DNA of 64,000 bases from NCBI RefSeq assembly GCF_003335675.1, contig NZ_QPHL01000015.1, positions 62,001-126,000 on the forward strand, given 5' to 3'. Positions 34,115-42,914 of this stretch are shown one piece after another (position 1 is the first letter of the stretch; each line of letters opens with the position of its first letter). The notes under the pieces are model-generated. The model was not told where the DNA came from and did no database searches. It saw only the letters and a program-made list of their open reading frames with translations. Origin of the DNA: Winogradskyella sp. KYW1333. GTDB lineage: Bacteria > Bacteroidota > Bacteroidia > Flavobacteriales > Flavobacteriaceae. A program made the translations under genes and the position numbers.

Positions 34115-35817
34115 GAAAATTATTTGGTCTATTAATTATAACTATACTTTCTTTTACAAGCTGTAAAAAAGAACGCGTTTTAGAAATTATCCAAACCGGT
34201 AAAAGAGGTGTAATTTCAGAAAATGCGATGGTTGTAAGTGCTAGACAAGAAGCCTCAAAAATTGGTGCTGATATTTTAAAAAAAGGAGGCAATGCATTTG
34301 ATGCTATGATGGCGACAGAATTGGCTTTAGCAGTAACTTATCCGGTTGCCGGGAATATTGGTGGAGGTGGATTTTTAGTTTATCGCTTGGCTGATGGTAC
34401 AAAAGGTGCTTTAGATTACCGAGAAAAAGCACCAATCGGTGCATTAAAAGACATGTACCTCGATGAGCACGGAAATGTAATTAAAGGAAAAAGCACTACA
34501 GGAAGCCTTGCAATTGGTGTTCCAGGAACTATTGCTGGTATTTTTAAAGCTCAGGAAAAGTTTGGAAAATTAGATGTAGAAACTATTATTCAACCAGTTA
34601 TTGAACTTGCTGAAAATGGGTACATTGTTACTGAAAAACAAGCACGTAGATTTAAGTCAAAGGATAGTATTTTTCAGGTTGTTAATGGAAAAGAGATTCT
34701 TTATAACAAGAATGTATTAGCGGGTACGCGAATTCAAAACCCAGCATTAGCCAATACTCTAAAGCGTATAGCCAAAAACGGAAGAAATGAATTTTATTCT
34801 GGTGAAACTGCACGTATTCTTGTCGATTTCCTAAAATCAAGAGGTAGTATTATCACATTAGATGATTTAAATAAGTATGAAAGTAAATGGAGAGACCCAA
34901 TTACATTTCAGTATGATGATTTAGTAATTACATCCATGTCTCCACCTTCATCGGGCGGAATTTGCTTGAGCCAGATAATGACAATGATAGAACCTTTTGA
35001 CTTAGCCGATTATGGTCATAACCAACTTAAAACGATTCAAGTTTTGGCGGAAGCAGAAAAACGTGCTTATGCAGATCGTAGTTATTATCTTGGAGATCCA
35101 GATTTTATTGAAATACCAACAGAAACCCTAATGAGTCAAGTTTATCTAGAACAAAGAATGAAGGATTTCTCCTTTAATAGGGCTACACCTGCTGACTCTA
35201 TTTCTCATGGAAAAATTATTGGCTATGAAAGTGAAGAAACTACACATTATTCTATCGTTGATCAATTTGGTAATGCCATAGCAGTAACTACAACTTTAAA
35301 CGCAGGTTTTGGATCTAAAGTTTTTGTTGATGAACTTGGTATTTTTCTTAATAACGAAATGGATGATTTTAGCAGTAAACCGGGTGTCCCAAATTATTTT
35401 GGTCTTATTGGTGCTGAAGCAAATAGTATAGTTGCGGAAAAAAGAATGCTTAGCTCCATGACACCCACAATCATTGAGAAAGATGGAGAATTTTACATGT
35501 CTCTTGGTACTCCTGGTGGATCTACAATAATTACATCAGTATTACAGACCATCTTAAATGTGCACGAATTTGGTCTTAGTATGCAAAAAGCAGTTGATGC
35601 TCCAAGATTTCATAATCAATGGCTGCCAGATGAAATAAGAATGGAACCTAATGCGTTCGATCCCTCCATAATAAAGCAATTAGAGGCAAAAGGATATTCT
35701 ATCAACTTAACTCGATCTCCTGTTATTGGTAAAGTTGATGGTATTTTGATTCTCGATGACGGAAGATTAGAGGGAGGTGCAGACAGTCGTGGAGACGATA
35801 CTGCTATAGGTTTTTAG
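34111..35817 (+). CDS. ggt: Gamma-glutamyltransferase, exported
   Basis: 568 residues. The N-terminal hydrophobic lipoprotein-like signal (LIITILSFTSCKKE, Cys19) implies envelope location. The autoprocessing nucleophile Thr lies in EETTHYSIVDQFGNA near residue 377. Other landmarks are the substrate Arg in DYREKAP and GTPGGSTIITSVLQT near residue 470. It cleaves gamma-glutamyl bonds such as that of glutathione. Length and motifs are complete. Confidence 0.94.
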   Translation: MRKLFGLLIITILSFTSCKKERVLEIIQTGKRGVISENAMVVSARQEASKIGADILKKGGNAFDAMMATELALAVTYPVAGNIGGGGFLVYRLADGTKGALDYREKAPIGALKDMYLDEHGNVIKGKSTTGSLAIGVPGTIAGIFKAQEKFGKLDVETIIQPVIELAENGYIVTEKQARRFKSKDSIFQVVNGKEILYNKNVLAGTRIQNPALANTLKRIAKNGRNEFYSGETARILVDFLKSRGSIITLDDLNKYESKWRDPITFQYDDLVITSMSPPSSGGICLSQIMTMIEPFDLADYGHNQLKTIQVLAEAEKRAYADRSYYLGDPDFIEIPTETLMSQVYLEQRMKDFSFNRATPADSISHGKIIGYESEETTHYSIVDQFGNAIAVTTTLNAGFGSKVFVDELGIFLNNEMDDFSSKPGVPNYFGLIGAEANSIVAEKRMLSSMTPTIIEKDGEFYMSLGTPGGSTIITSVLQTILNVHEFGLSMQKAVDAPRFHNQWLPDEIRMEPNAFDPSIIKQLEAKGYSINLTRSPVIGKVDGILILDDGRLEGGADSRGDDTAIGF

Positions 35818-35910
35818 TTTTAACAACTTTTTAAAATATCCACCTCATCTAAGTTGTATCTTTAGAAGCACCAATCCGAATTCTTAATCTACACTTTAAA
35901 CCAACTAAGC

Positions 35911-38900
35911 ATGCGATATTATATTGGCTTTTTAGGCCTTTTTATTAGTTTAATCAGTTTTTCACAAGGCACTCAACTTTTGAGACAACCAACTTTACAT
36001 GGAGATAATGTTGTATTTGTTTATGCAAATGATCTTTGGAAAGCTTCAACACAAGGTGGTACTGCAATTAGACTTACAAGTGATGAAGGATATGAATCAA
36101 GCCCACATTATTCTAATGATGGAAAATTAATTGCTTTTACTGCGCAATATGACGGTAATATAGATGTATTTGTAATGCCTGCTGAAGGTGGTGAACCAAA
36201 ACGATTAACATATCATCCAGGTGGTGATTTTGTTCAAGGATGGACACCTGATGGTAGAGTTTTGTTTAGATCTAGTAGAGAAAGCCAACCAACAATGACT
36301 AATAAATTCTTTACCGTTTCCACAAATGGTGGGTTACCTGAAGCTTTAGAGATACCAAGAGCCGCTTATGGAGAAATGTCAAGAGATGGTAAACACCTAG
36401 CATATACTCCCATTACTGGTTGGGATGCTGAATGGAGGAATTATCGCGGTGGACAGGCCATGCCAGTTTGGGTAGTTAACTTGAAAACGAAAGAGTTACT
36501 AAGAACAAAGCAACCAACTAAGGAACGTCATCTTGATCCTGTTTGGTTAAATGGTATCGTTTATTTTATGTCTGAGCGAGATTACACAATGAACATTTGG
36601 TCATTTAATCCAAATACCAAGGAAGAAAAACAGATCACTTTTCATAAAAAATTCGACGTAAAAAGTCTTGACTCCAGTATTGATAAAATTGTGTACGAAC
36701 AAGGTGGTTATTTACATATTTATGACCCTAGTAACAGCAAAAGCAGTCAATTGAATATTGAAGTTAAAGCCGATTTAAATTTTTACAGATCCAAGTGGGA
36801 TGATGTAACAGGTAGAAACCTATCAAATCCTAATTTATCACCAAAAGGAAAGCGTGCAGTATTTGAATATAGAGGAGAAATCTTTACTATACCTAAAGAG
36901 AATGGAACTTGGATGAATATCACCAATTCTCCAGGTGTTGCAGATCGAAGTCCTATTTGGTCACCAAAGGGTGATAAAATTGCATGGTTTTCAGATATGG
37001 GTGGTGAATACAGTTTAGTTTTAGCTGACCAAGATGGTCAAAATCCAGTAACCATTGCATTGCCAGAACCAACCTTCTATTTTCAACCAGATTGGTCTCC
37101 AGATGGCAAAAATATTACTTACACAGATACGCATTATAATATTTGGATTTTAAATCTTGATACCAAAAAAACAAAGAAAGTTGCAACAGACAGATACGCT
37201 CATCCTAACAGAAGTATGAATCCAGTTTGGTCACCTGACAGTAAATGGATTGCCTACGCCAAACAACAAGAAAGTCACTTTAAATCAATTTTTGCCTACA
37301 ATATTGAATCCGGAAAAACTATTCAATTAACAGATCCAATAGCAGATGCAATAACCCCTGTTTGGGATGAATCTGGCAAATACCTGTATACACTTGCCAG
37401 CACAAACTATGGCTTATCTTCAGGTTGGTTAGATATGAGTAACTATGACCCAGGTTCTAACTTGACCAGAAGTTTATATGCAGTTGTTCTCAATTCATCT
37501 GACAAAGCGCCGAATCTTCCTAAAAATGATATGGAAGAAATTAAGGTCGAAGACAAATCTGATGACACTAAAAAGGACAAGAAAGAAGACAAAGATCTTG
37601 AAATTATTATTGATGATAAGGGTATTTTCGATAGAGCTGTTGCATTAAAATTGCCTGCAAGAAATTATGTAGCTCTGTTAAAAGGACCGAAGCATAAAGT
37701 ATTTATCGCTGAGGCTATACCAAATGAAAATGGCCTAAAAGTACATTCGTATGATGTGGAAAAAGAAAAAGCTACAGATTTCACTAAAGGTGTGTCACAA
37801 ATGGTCGCTTCAGAAGACAGAAAATCTGTTCTTCTATCTCAAAACGGAAGTTGGATATTGACCAGCTCAAAAGGTAAACCAAAGCCTGCTGATGACAAAT
37901 TAAAAACCAACTTGAAAATTAAATTAGACCCTAAAGCTGAGGCACATCAAATTTTTAAGGAAGGTTGGCGTTACATGCGCGATTTTCTTTATGTAGACAA
38001 TGTGCACGGTGCACCATGGGATGATATTTACAAATGGTATTCGCCTTGGATTGATCATGTACGTCATAGAACCGACTTAAATTATGTTGTAGATATTATG
38101 AGTGGTGAGGTTGCTGTGGGTCATTCTTATGTTTCTGGTGGTGATTTTCCTGATTTGTATTTTGTACCTATTGGATTATTGGGCTGTGATTTCAAAATTA
38201 ACAATGGTAAATATCAGATTGCAAAAATCTATAATGGTGAACGTTGGAACCCTAACACAAGAGCACCTCTAGCACAACCCGGAATAAATGTAAATGAAGG
38301 AGACTATATTCTTTCTATCAATGGAAAGAAACTTACGAGTAACAACAACATCTATGAATATTTAGAACAAACATCTGAACGAGAAATTAATATTACAATA
38401 AGTAGTTCTGCAAACGGAAATAATCCTAGAACTGTTTTGGTTAAACCTGTTAGGAATGAGCGCAGTTTACGCAGTATTGAATGGGTTGAAAAAAATCGTA
38501 GAAAAGTAGATGAATTATCTAATGGAAAATTAGCTTATGTTTATGTACCAAATACTGGTGGTGGCGGTTTTACATCGTTCAATAGATATTATTTCTCTCA
38601 ACAAGACAAGAAAGGTGCAGTAATTGATGAGCGCAATAATGGTGGTGGCTCTGCTGCGGATTATATGATCGACGTAATGGCCCGTGAACTATTTGGCTAT
38701 TTTAATAGCAAGGCAAATGACAACAGACCTTGGACCACACCAATGGCTGGTATTTGGGGACCAAAAGTTATGATTATTAATGAGCGTGCAGGATCTGGTG
38801 GTGATTTACTACCATACATGTTTAAAATGAAAGACCTTGGTCCTTTAATAGGTACTAGAACGTGGGGAGGATTAGTAGGAACCTGGGATACACCAAGATT

Positions 38901-39162
38901 TATAGATGGAGGTCGTATGGTAGCTCCTCGTGGCGGATTTTATGATGTTAATGGCAATTGGGCTGTTGAAGGCGAAGGTGTAGCACCAGACATTGAAGTA
39001 ATCCAACATCCTAAAGAAACAACCAAAGGTAACGATCCGCAATTAGAACGTGCTGTAGAAGAGGCTTTGAAATTACTTAGAGGTAATGAATTTGAGCTTA
39101 AGCCAGAACCTAAGGCTCCTGTAAGATGGAAACGCCCTGATGGTTACAAAAATGATAATTAA
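35911..39162 (+). CDS. Tricorn-like S41 protease with beta-propeller
   Basis: 1083 residues: signal peptide (about 1-19, LISLISFSQG), an N-terminal WD40/PD40 beta-propeller region (repeats such as SNDGKLIAF, SPDGKNITY and SPDSKWIAY, about 25-530), a core domain, a PDZ domain (about 770-850; GDYILSINGKKL) and a C-terminal S41 protease domain. The nucleophile is in NERAGSGGDLLPYMF near residue 960. A charged low-complexity linker (KSDDTKKDKKEDKDLE) separates propeller and protease. Exported peptide degradation is the family role. The 93-base gap upstream holds no clear promoter. Confidence 0.92.
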   Translation: MRYYIGFLGLFISLISFSQGTQLLRQPTLHGDNVVFVYANDLWKASTQGGTAIRLTSDEGYESSPHYSNDGKLIAFTAQYDGNIDVFVMPAEGGEPKRLTYHPGGDFVQGWTPDGRVLFRSSRESQPTMTNKFFTVSTNGGLPEALEIPRAAYGEMSRDGKHLAYTPITGWDAEWRNYRGGQAMPVWVVNLKTKELLRTKQPTKERHLDPVWLNGIVYFMSERDYTMNIWSFNPNTKEEKQITFHKKFDVKSLDSSIDKIVYEQGGYLHIYDPSNSKSSQLNIEVKADLNFYRSKWDDVTGRNLSNPNLSPKGKRAVFEYRGEIFTIPKENGTWMNITNSPGVADRSPIWSPKGDKIAWFSDMGGEYSLVLADQDGQNPVTIALPEPTFYFQPDWSPDGKNITYTDTHYNIWILNLDTKKTKKVATDRYAHPNRSMNPVWSPDSKWIAYAKQQESHFKSIFAYNIESGKTIQLTDPIADAITPVWDESGKYLYTLASTNYGLSSGWLDMSNYDPGSNLTRSLYAVVLNSSDKAPNLPKNDMEEIKVEDKSDDTKKDKKEDKDLEIIIDDKGIFDRAVALKLPARNYVALLKGPKHKVFIAEAIPNENGLKVHSYDVEKEKATDFTKGVSQMVASEDRKSVLLSQNGSWILTSSKGKPKPADDKLKTNLKIKLDPKAEAHQIFKEGWRYMRDFLYVDNVHGAPWDDIYKWYSPWIDHVRHRTDLNYVVDIMSGEVAVGHSYVSGGDFPDLYFVPIGLLGCDFKINNGKYQIAKIYNGERWNPNTRAPLAQPGINVNEGDYILSINGKKLTSNNNIYEYLEQTSEREINITISSSANGNNPRTVLVKPVRNERSLRSIEWVEKNRRKVDELSNGKLAYVYVPNTGGGGFTSFNRYYFSQQDKKGAVIDERNNGGGSAADYMIDVMARELFGYFNSKANDNRPWTTPMAGIWGPKVMIINERAGSGGDLLPYMFKMKDLGPLIGTRTWGGLVGTWDTPRFIDGGRMVAPRGGFYDVNGNWAVEGEGVAPDIEVIQHPKETTKGNDPQLERAVEEALKLLRGNEFELKPEPKAPVRWKRPDGYKNDN

Positions 39163-39189
39163 TTCTGAAAGTAATCTAGTAGGTTAGAT

Positions 39190-39858
39190 ATGTCTTTTGT
39201 AAAAGAAGTTAGCTTTTCTTTAGAAAGTAATAGAGATGAAGCTAATGCCATACCAATGAAAGCTTACATGAAAAATAAGTTTGTCTTTTTTGGTATTAAA
39301 TCTGCTTTGCGAAAGTCTATTCTAAGAGAAATAATTAATTCAAATAAAGTCGAATTAAAGAATGATATTTCAGAGATCACTCAAACACTTTACAATAAGC
39401 CAGAACGAGAATTTCATTATTGTGCCATGGATGTATATTCAAGGTTTAAAAAAAGAAATTACAACAAAACTGACATTGGTTTAATAGAATTTTTAATTAC
39501 TAAAAATTCGCATTGGGATACCGTAGATTTTATCGCAAAACATATACTTGGTCAATTTTTGCTTGAAATACCTGAAATGCGAGATGAAACCATTAGGTCG
39601 TTTTCAAACAGTGACAAAATGTGGTTAAATCGTTCGGCAATTTTATTTCAATTGGGTTACAGGGAGCAAACAGATTTTCATCTACTTTCACAATTATGTA
39701 TTAAACATAAGTCATCCAACCAATTCTTTATTAAAAAAGCCATAGGCTGGGCTTTAAGGGAATATGCAAAGTGTAACAGTAAGCCCGTTCTTGATTTTGT
39801 TAAAAGAACTGATTTAAAACCACTGAGTGAAAGAGAAGCTTTAAAACATTTTATATGA
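39190..39858 (+). CDS. DNA alkylation repair (AlkD-like) protein
   Basis: 222 residues built of HEAT-like helical repeats, the ALK fold of AlkC/AlkD glycosylases: MKAYMKNKFVFFGIKSALRK near residue 23, SHWDTVDFIAKHILG near residue 102, DKMWLNRSAILFQLGYR near residue 142 and IKKAIGWALREYAK near residue 181. The WDTVD and W-N-R elements are family landmarks around the lesion-binding cleft. It would excise positively charged N3/N7-alkylated bases. Its stop overlaps the ATP-grasp start by 4 bases. Confidence 0.88.
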   Translation: MSFVKEVSFSLESNRDEANAIPMKAYMKNKFVFFGIKSALRKSILREIINSNKVELKNDISEITQTLYNKPEREFHYCAMDVYSRFKKRNYNKTDIGLIEFLITKNSHWDTVDFIAKHILGQFLLEIPEMRDETIRSFSNSDKMWLNRSAILFQLGYREQTDFHLLSQLCIKHKSSNQFFIKKAIGWALREYAKCNSKPVLDFVKRTDLKPLSEREALKHFI

Positions 39859-40754
39859 ATTACGATGTTGTTGTTTTAACTGATAGTCGCTATTTAAAGG
39901 ATAGTAAAGACCCATATTACAAGAATGTATTTTATGAAGATGCATTGGTATGTGAAGCTTTAAAATCAGAAGGATTAAAAGTCAACAGAAAAGCTTGGAA
40001 TGACCCTGAATTTGATTGGTCTAATACCAAAGCCATAATGTTCAGGACAACGTGGGATTATTTTGATGATTTCGATGAGTTTTCCAATTGGTTAAATGAC
40101 GTCTCAAAAGTCACAACACTTATGAATTCAGAAGCTACCGTTAGATGGAATATTGACAAACATTATTTAAAAGACCTTAAAAACAATGGTATTCATATTG
40201 CTGAAACACTATTTATTGAAAAAGGTACCGATTGTAATCTAGAAGATCTTCATACAAAAATGAATTGTGAAACAACCGTTTTAAAACCATGTATTTCTGG
40301 TGCTGCAAGACATACTTACAAACTAAATTCTGATAATTTGAACCATTATGAATCCATCTTTCAGGATTTAATTGCACAAGAGGCGATGATGCTACAGCCA
40401 TTTCAACATAAAATAGTTACTGAAGGTGAAGTATCAATGATGGTATTCAACGGAGTATTTACACATGCCATACTAAAAAAAGCTAAAGCTGGTGATTTTA
40501 GAGTACAAGACGACTTTGGCGGCACCATTTATAATTACTCACCTTCTGAAAAAGAAATTAAATTTGCCATTGAGGCTGTCCATGCTTGTGATGAAATGCC
40601 TTTATATGGAAGAGTAGATATCTTCAATGACAATTCAGGTAAAATTGCTTTAGCGGAATTAGAGTTAATTGAGCCAGAACTTTGGTTTAGGAATAATCCA
40701 GAAGCAGCTAATGTTTTAGCTAAAGCTACAAAAGAAAAATTATCTTTGTTGTAA
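39855..40754 (+). CDS. ATP-grasp family protein (RimK/glutathione-synthetase-like)
   Basis: 299 residues. Pre-ATP-grasp N-terminal domain with FRTTWDYFDDFDEF near residue 62, ATP-grasp lysine in TTVLKPCISGAARHTY near residue 140, and the metal-binding end LAELELIEPELWFRNNPEAA near residue 267. The family also includes enzymes that make peptide-like or amide bonds. Nothing nearby shows its substrate; cotranscription with AlkD-like and with the following membrane protein may be incidental. Confidence 0.85.
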   Translation: MNYDVVVLTDSRYLKDSKDPYYKNVFYEDALVCEALKSEGLKVNRKAWNDPEFDWSNTKAIMFRTTWDYFDDFDEFSNWLNDVSKVTTLMNSEATVRWNIDKHYLKDLKNNGIHIAETLFIEKGTDCNLEDLHTKMNCETTVLKPCISGAARHTYKLNSDNLNHYESIFQDLIAQEAMMLQPFQHKIVTEGEVSMMVFNGVFTHAILKKAKAGDFRVQDDFGGTIYNYSPSEKEIKFAIEAVHACDEMPLYGRVDIFNDNSGKIALAELELIEPELWFRNNPEAANVLAKATKEKLSLL

Positions 40755-40766
40755 ATATTATCTGTT

Positions 40767-41504
40767 TTGACAAAGGCATCAAGAACTAAACGCATCTTAA
40801 AAATTATTGGTGGACTAATTATATTTTTCACCCTTCCTTCACTCCTGTTTTATGGTTTTATTTATTTAAAATATAACGACGAATTACCTGTTGGAAAAAT
40901 TGATAAACAGGCTGATGCATTGGCTACGAGCATGCTAATTGCTTTAGATTTTGAAGCATATAAAAATACAGATTATTTAGAATGGACTTTTAAAGGTAGA
41001 CACTTTTATAAATGGTTTAAGGCTAACAACAGGTGCGAAGTTTACTGGGATGACTTTAAGGTCGAATTAGATTTAAGAGATCATGATAATTCAAAAGTTT
41101 TTGTTGCAGAACAAGAGTATAACGGTATAGAAAAACATGATTATACCCAAAAAGCTGAAGCTTTTTTCAACAACGATTCCTTTTGGCTTGTTGCTCCTTA
41201 TAAAGTATTTGATAATGGTGTAGAGAGACGTATTGTTGAATCCGAAGATGGTGATAAATCACTTTTGGTAACATATACCAAAGGTGGCACAACACCTGGT
41301 GATAGTTACTTATGGCATTTTGATAAGGATGGCAAACCAAAAAGTTTTCAAATGTGGGTTGATATATTACCAATTGGTGGCATAGAAGCAACTTGGGAAA
41401 ATTGGATGATAACTGAGAGTGGCGCAATGCTACCAACGTTGCACAATATCTTGTTTCTAGGACTTGAAATTGATGATGTGAAAGGTACTGTTTTAAAGGA
41501 TTAA
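40767..41504 (+). CDS. Conserved membrane-anchored hypothetical protein
   Basis: 245 residues from a TTG start; no ATG occurs before residue 51, and the TTG gives a good basic-then-hydrophobic N-terminus (KRILKIIGGLIIFFTLPSLL). One N-terminal membrane helix is followed by a periplasmic beta-rich domain with many Trp/Tyr (YLEWTFKGRHFYKWF near residue 70, PIGGIEATWENWMITESG near residue 203). No enzyme motif recognised. It lies 12 bases after the ATP-grasp gene. Confidence 0.7.
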   Translation: MTKASRTKRILKIIGGLIIFFTLPSLLFYGFIYLKYNDELPVGKIDKQADALATSMLIALDFEAYKNTDYLEWTFKGRHFYKWFKANNRCEVYWDDFKVELDLRDHDNSKVFVAEQEYNGIEKHDYTQKAEAFFNNDSFWLVAPYKVFDNGVERRIVESEDGDKSLLVTYTKGGTTPGDSYLWHFDKDGKPKSFQMWVDILPIGGIEATWENWMITESGAMLPTLHNILFLGLEIDDVKGTVLKD

Positions 41505-41599
41505 ATTTTCTGAATAGAAATCTGTATATCCGGCGCCTCTTATTTTTGTTCAATAACTACTTGTGTATCATCTACCATTCTTATTTTCTCCAGAATGAC

Positions 41600-42250
41600 A
41601 TTAGAAACACCTAACATACAAGCAACCATTATCATATAAAAAATACGTTATACCTTTTTGAATGCTTTTACCATACCGAGCAAAGAATAATTCTTGCTCC
41701 AAAGCTGTACTTACTGACAGATTATCAGGTGACAATTTACTCCTTTGACCAACAAAGTGCTGACTTTTGAGCTTAAAAAGAATATTAAAACTAATTAAAC
41801 TCCCTTAATTTCTTGTGATATACTGTTGCAGGTCTATTTTTTCTTGCTCATCTAGATTGATAGAATTTATCTTCTGCTCCATGACTCTTAACCTATCCTA
41901 ACCATTGTGATTTTGTGAAAAAAGGTATCAATTGGTAATTCTTTTCCTTGCAAATTAGTATCACTTGATTCTAGTATGAGCTTACCGCCTTTCCTTTGTC
42001 TGCTATTTTTACAGTTTTAGAAACATCAGACCATTTCTTCAATATACTTCTTTAGCTTTTATCTACCTCAAAGAAACTTACAGTATCTACATCGTCTTCA
42101 ACGGCATCAATCACTTCAAATTCCTCATCAACCTCTAAAGTTTACAATCCGCGTTCAATAAATGTTACCCAAAATTGCTTGGAGGTCACATTGGTAACCA
42201 CACCTTTACCATAGGTTGAGTGATTAATACGTGAACCTATACTATATAAT
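41600..42250 (-). pseudogene. Heavily decayed gene with CarD/UvrD-like N-terminus
   Basis: The 900-base gap 41505-42407 is not empty. Read on the minus strand from 42250 it gives IGSRINHSTYGKGVVTNVTS, then stop-broken sequence (TLEVDEEFEVIDAVEDDVDT), then frame-shifted pieces (VDKS stop; SLKKWSDVSKTVKIADKGK; LSPDNLSVSTALEQELFFAR). There are at least four stops or frameshifts. The RINHSTYGKGVV start resembles the Tudor-like domain found at the end of UvrD or in CarD. The ancestor was about 200 residues, function unknown. Confidence 0.6.
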
Positions 42251-42347
42251 TTTATACAAATATTTTTTATTGATTTTGTTCAAAAAAATGAATTTAAAAA
42301 TACTCTATTACACCAAATTATAATGGATTATTTATCCACATAAAAAC

Positions 42348-42378
42348 TTGAAAAATTCTCTTAAACTTCATAAATTTG
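42348..42378 (+). promoter_or_regulatory. Promoter (TTG-N20-TAAATTTG)
   Basis: TTG at 42348-42350 and TAAATTTG at 42371-42378 with 20 bases between, 29 bases upstream of the small secreted-protein gene. Both Bacteroidetes elements are present. Confidence 0.65.
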
Positions 42379-42407
42379 TATAATTATCAATTTAAACCTA
42401 TTTAATT

Positions 42408-42758
42408 ATGAAAAACGTAATATTAACTCTGTTTTTTTTAGGATTTTGTTTTTTTGCTTCTGCTCAAACAGAACCGAATGTTGGTGATGAATTAGTTATA
42501 AATGAGCCTACTGCAGTTAATTACAAATATGTAAAATTTCCTAAGCTAAATATACTTGCAAAAAGAGGTAAAGTAGCTAACTACAAGAGCGTTTATGGAG
42601 ATACTGTCATAGTAAAAGAAGTAATGGCCAATGAGGATGGTACTATATATGTGGTTTTAGAACGAAAAGACGGCACTAAATTTTTTGGATATCTAAAAAG
42701 CGTAAAAGCCAATTACAATAAATCTATTGAAGCTGGTGAAATAGCGCCAACAACTTAA
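42408..42758 (+). CDS. Small secreted conserved hypothetical protein
   Basis: 116 residues with a clear Sec signal peptide (MKNVILTLFFLGFCFFASAQ, cleavage near residue 19-20). The mature part contains KFPKLNILAKRGKVANYKS and a beta-rich VVLERKDGTKFFGYLK segment. No family name is recognised. It has its own promoter and its own terminator, so it is a monocistronic gene just upstream of uvrA. Confidence 0.75.
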   Translation: MKNVILTLFFLGFCFFASAQTEPNVGDELVINEPTAVNYKYVKFPKLNILAKRGKVANYKSVYGDTVIVKEVMANEDGTIYVVLERKDGTKFFGYLKSVKANYNKSIEAGEIAPTT

Positions 42759-42782
42759 ATAAAAATAGCTATAATTTATAAG

Positions 42783-42810
42783 GTGCATTGTTAACAATGC
42801 ACTTTTTTTT
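42783..42810 (+). terminator. Intrinsic terminator after the small secreted-protein gene
   Basis: Perfect 20-base palindrome GTGCATTGTTAACAATGCAC followed by eight T residues. Confidence 0.9.
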
Positions 42811-42869
42811 ATGCCTTAATTCTAATTATTAAGAATAAACCTTCACACTAAATTAACAACTAAATATTG

Positions 42870-42877
42870 TACCTTTG
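42870..42877 (+). promoter_or_regulatory. TAnnTTTG promoter element of uvrA
   Basis: TACCTTTG lies 37 bases upstream of the ATG at 42915. Its presence argues against the longer uvrA ORF that would begin at 42867 inside the promoter. Confidence 0.6.
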
Positions 42878-42914
42878 CAACTTTGTCAAAACATTCAAGT
42901 CGGCTATTACTTAT

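Noticed and set aside
41167-41553. Minus-strand ORF of 128 codons
   Set aside because: It is antisense to the membrane-anchored hypothetical gene and has low-complexity composition.
42867-42914. N-terminal extension of uvrA
   Set aside because: It overlaps a TAnnTTTG promoter element and adds residues with no UvrA similarity.
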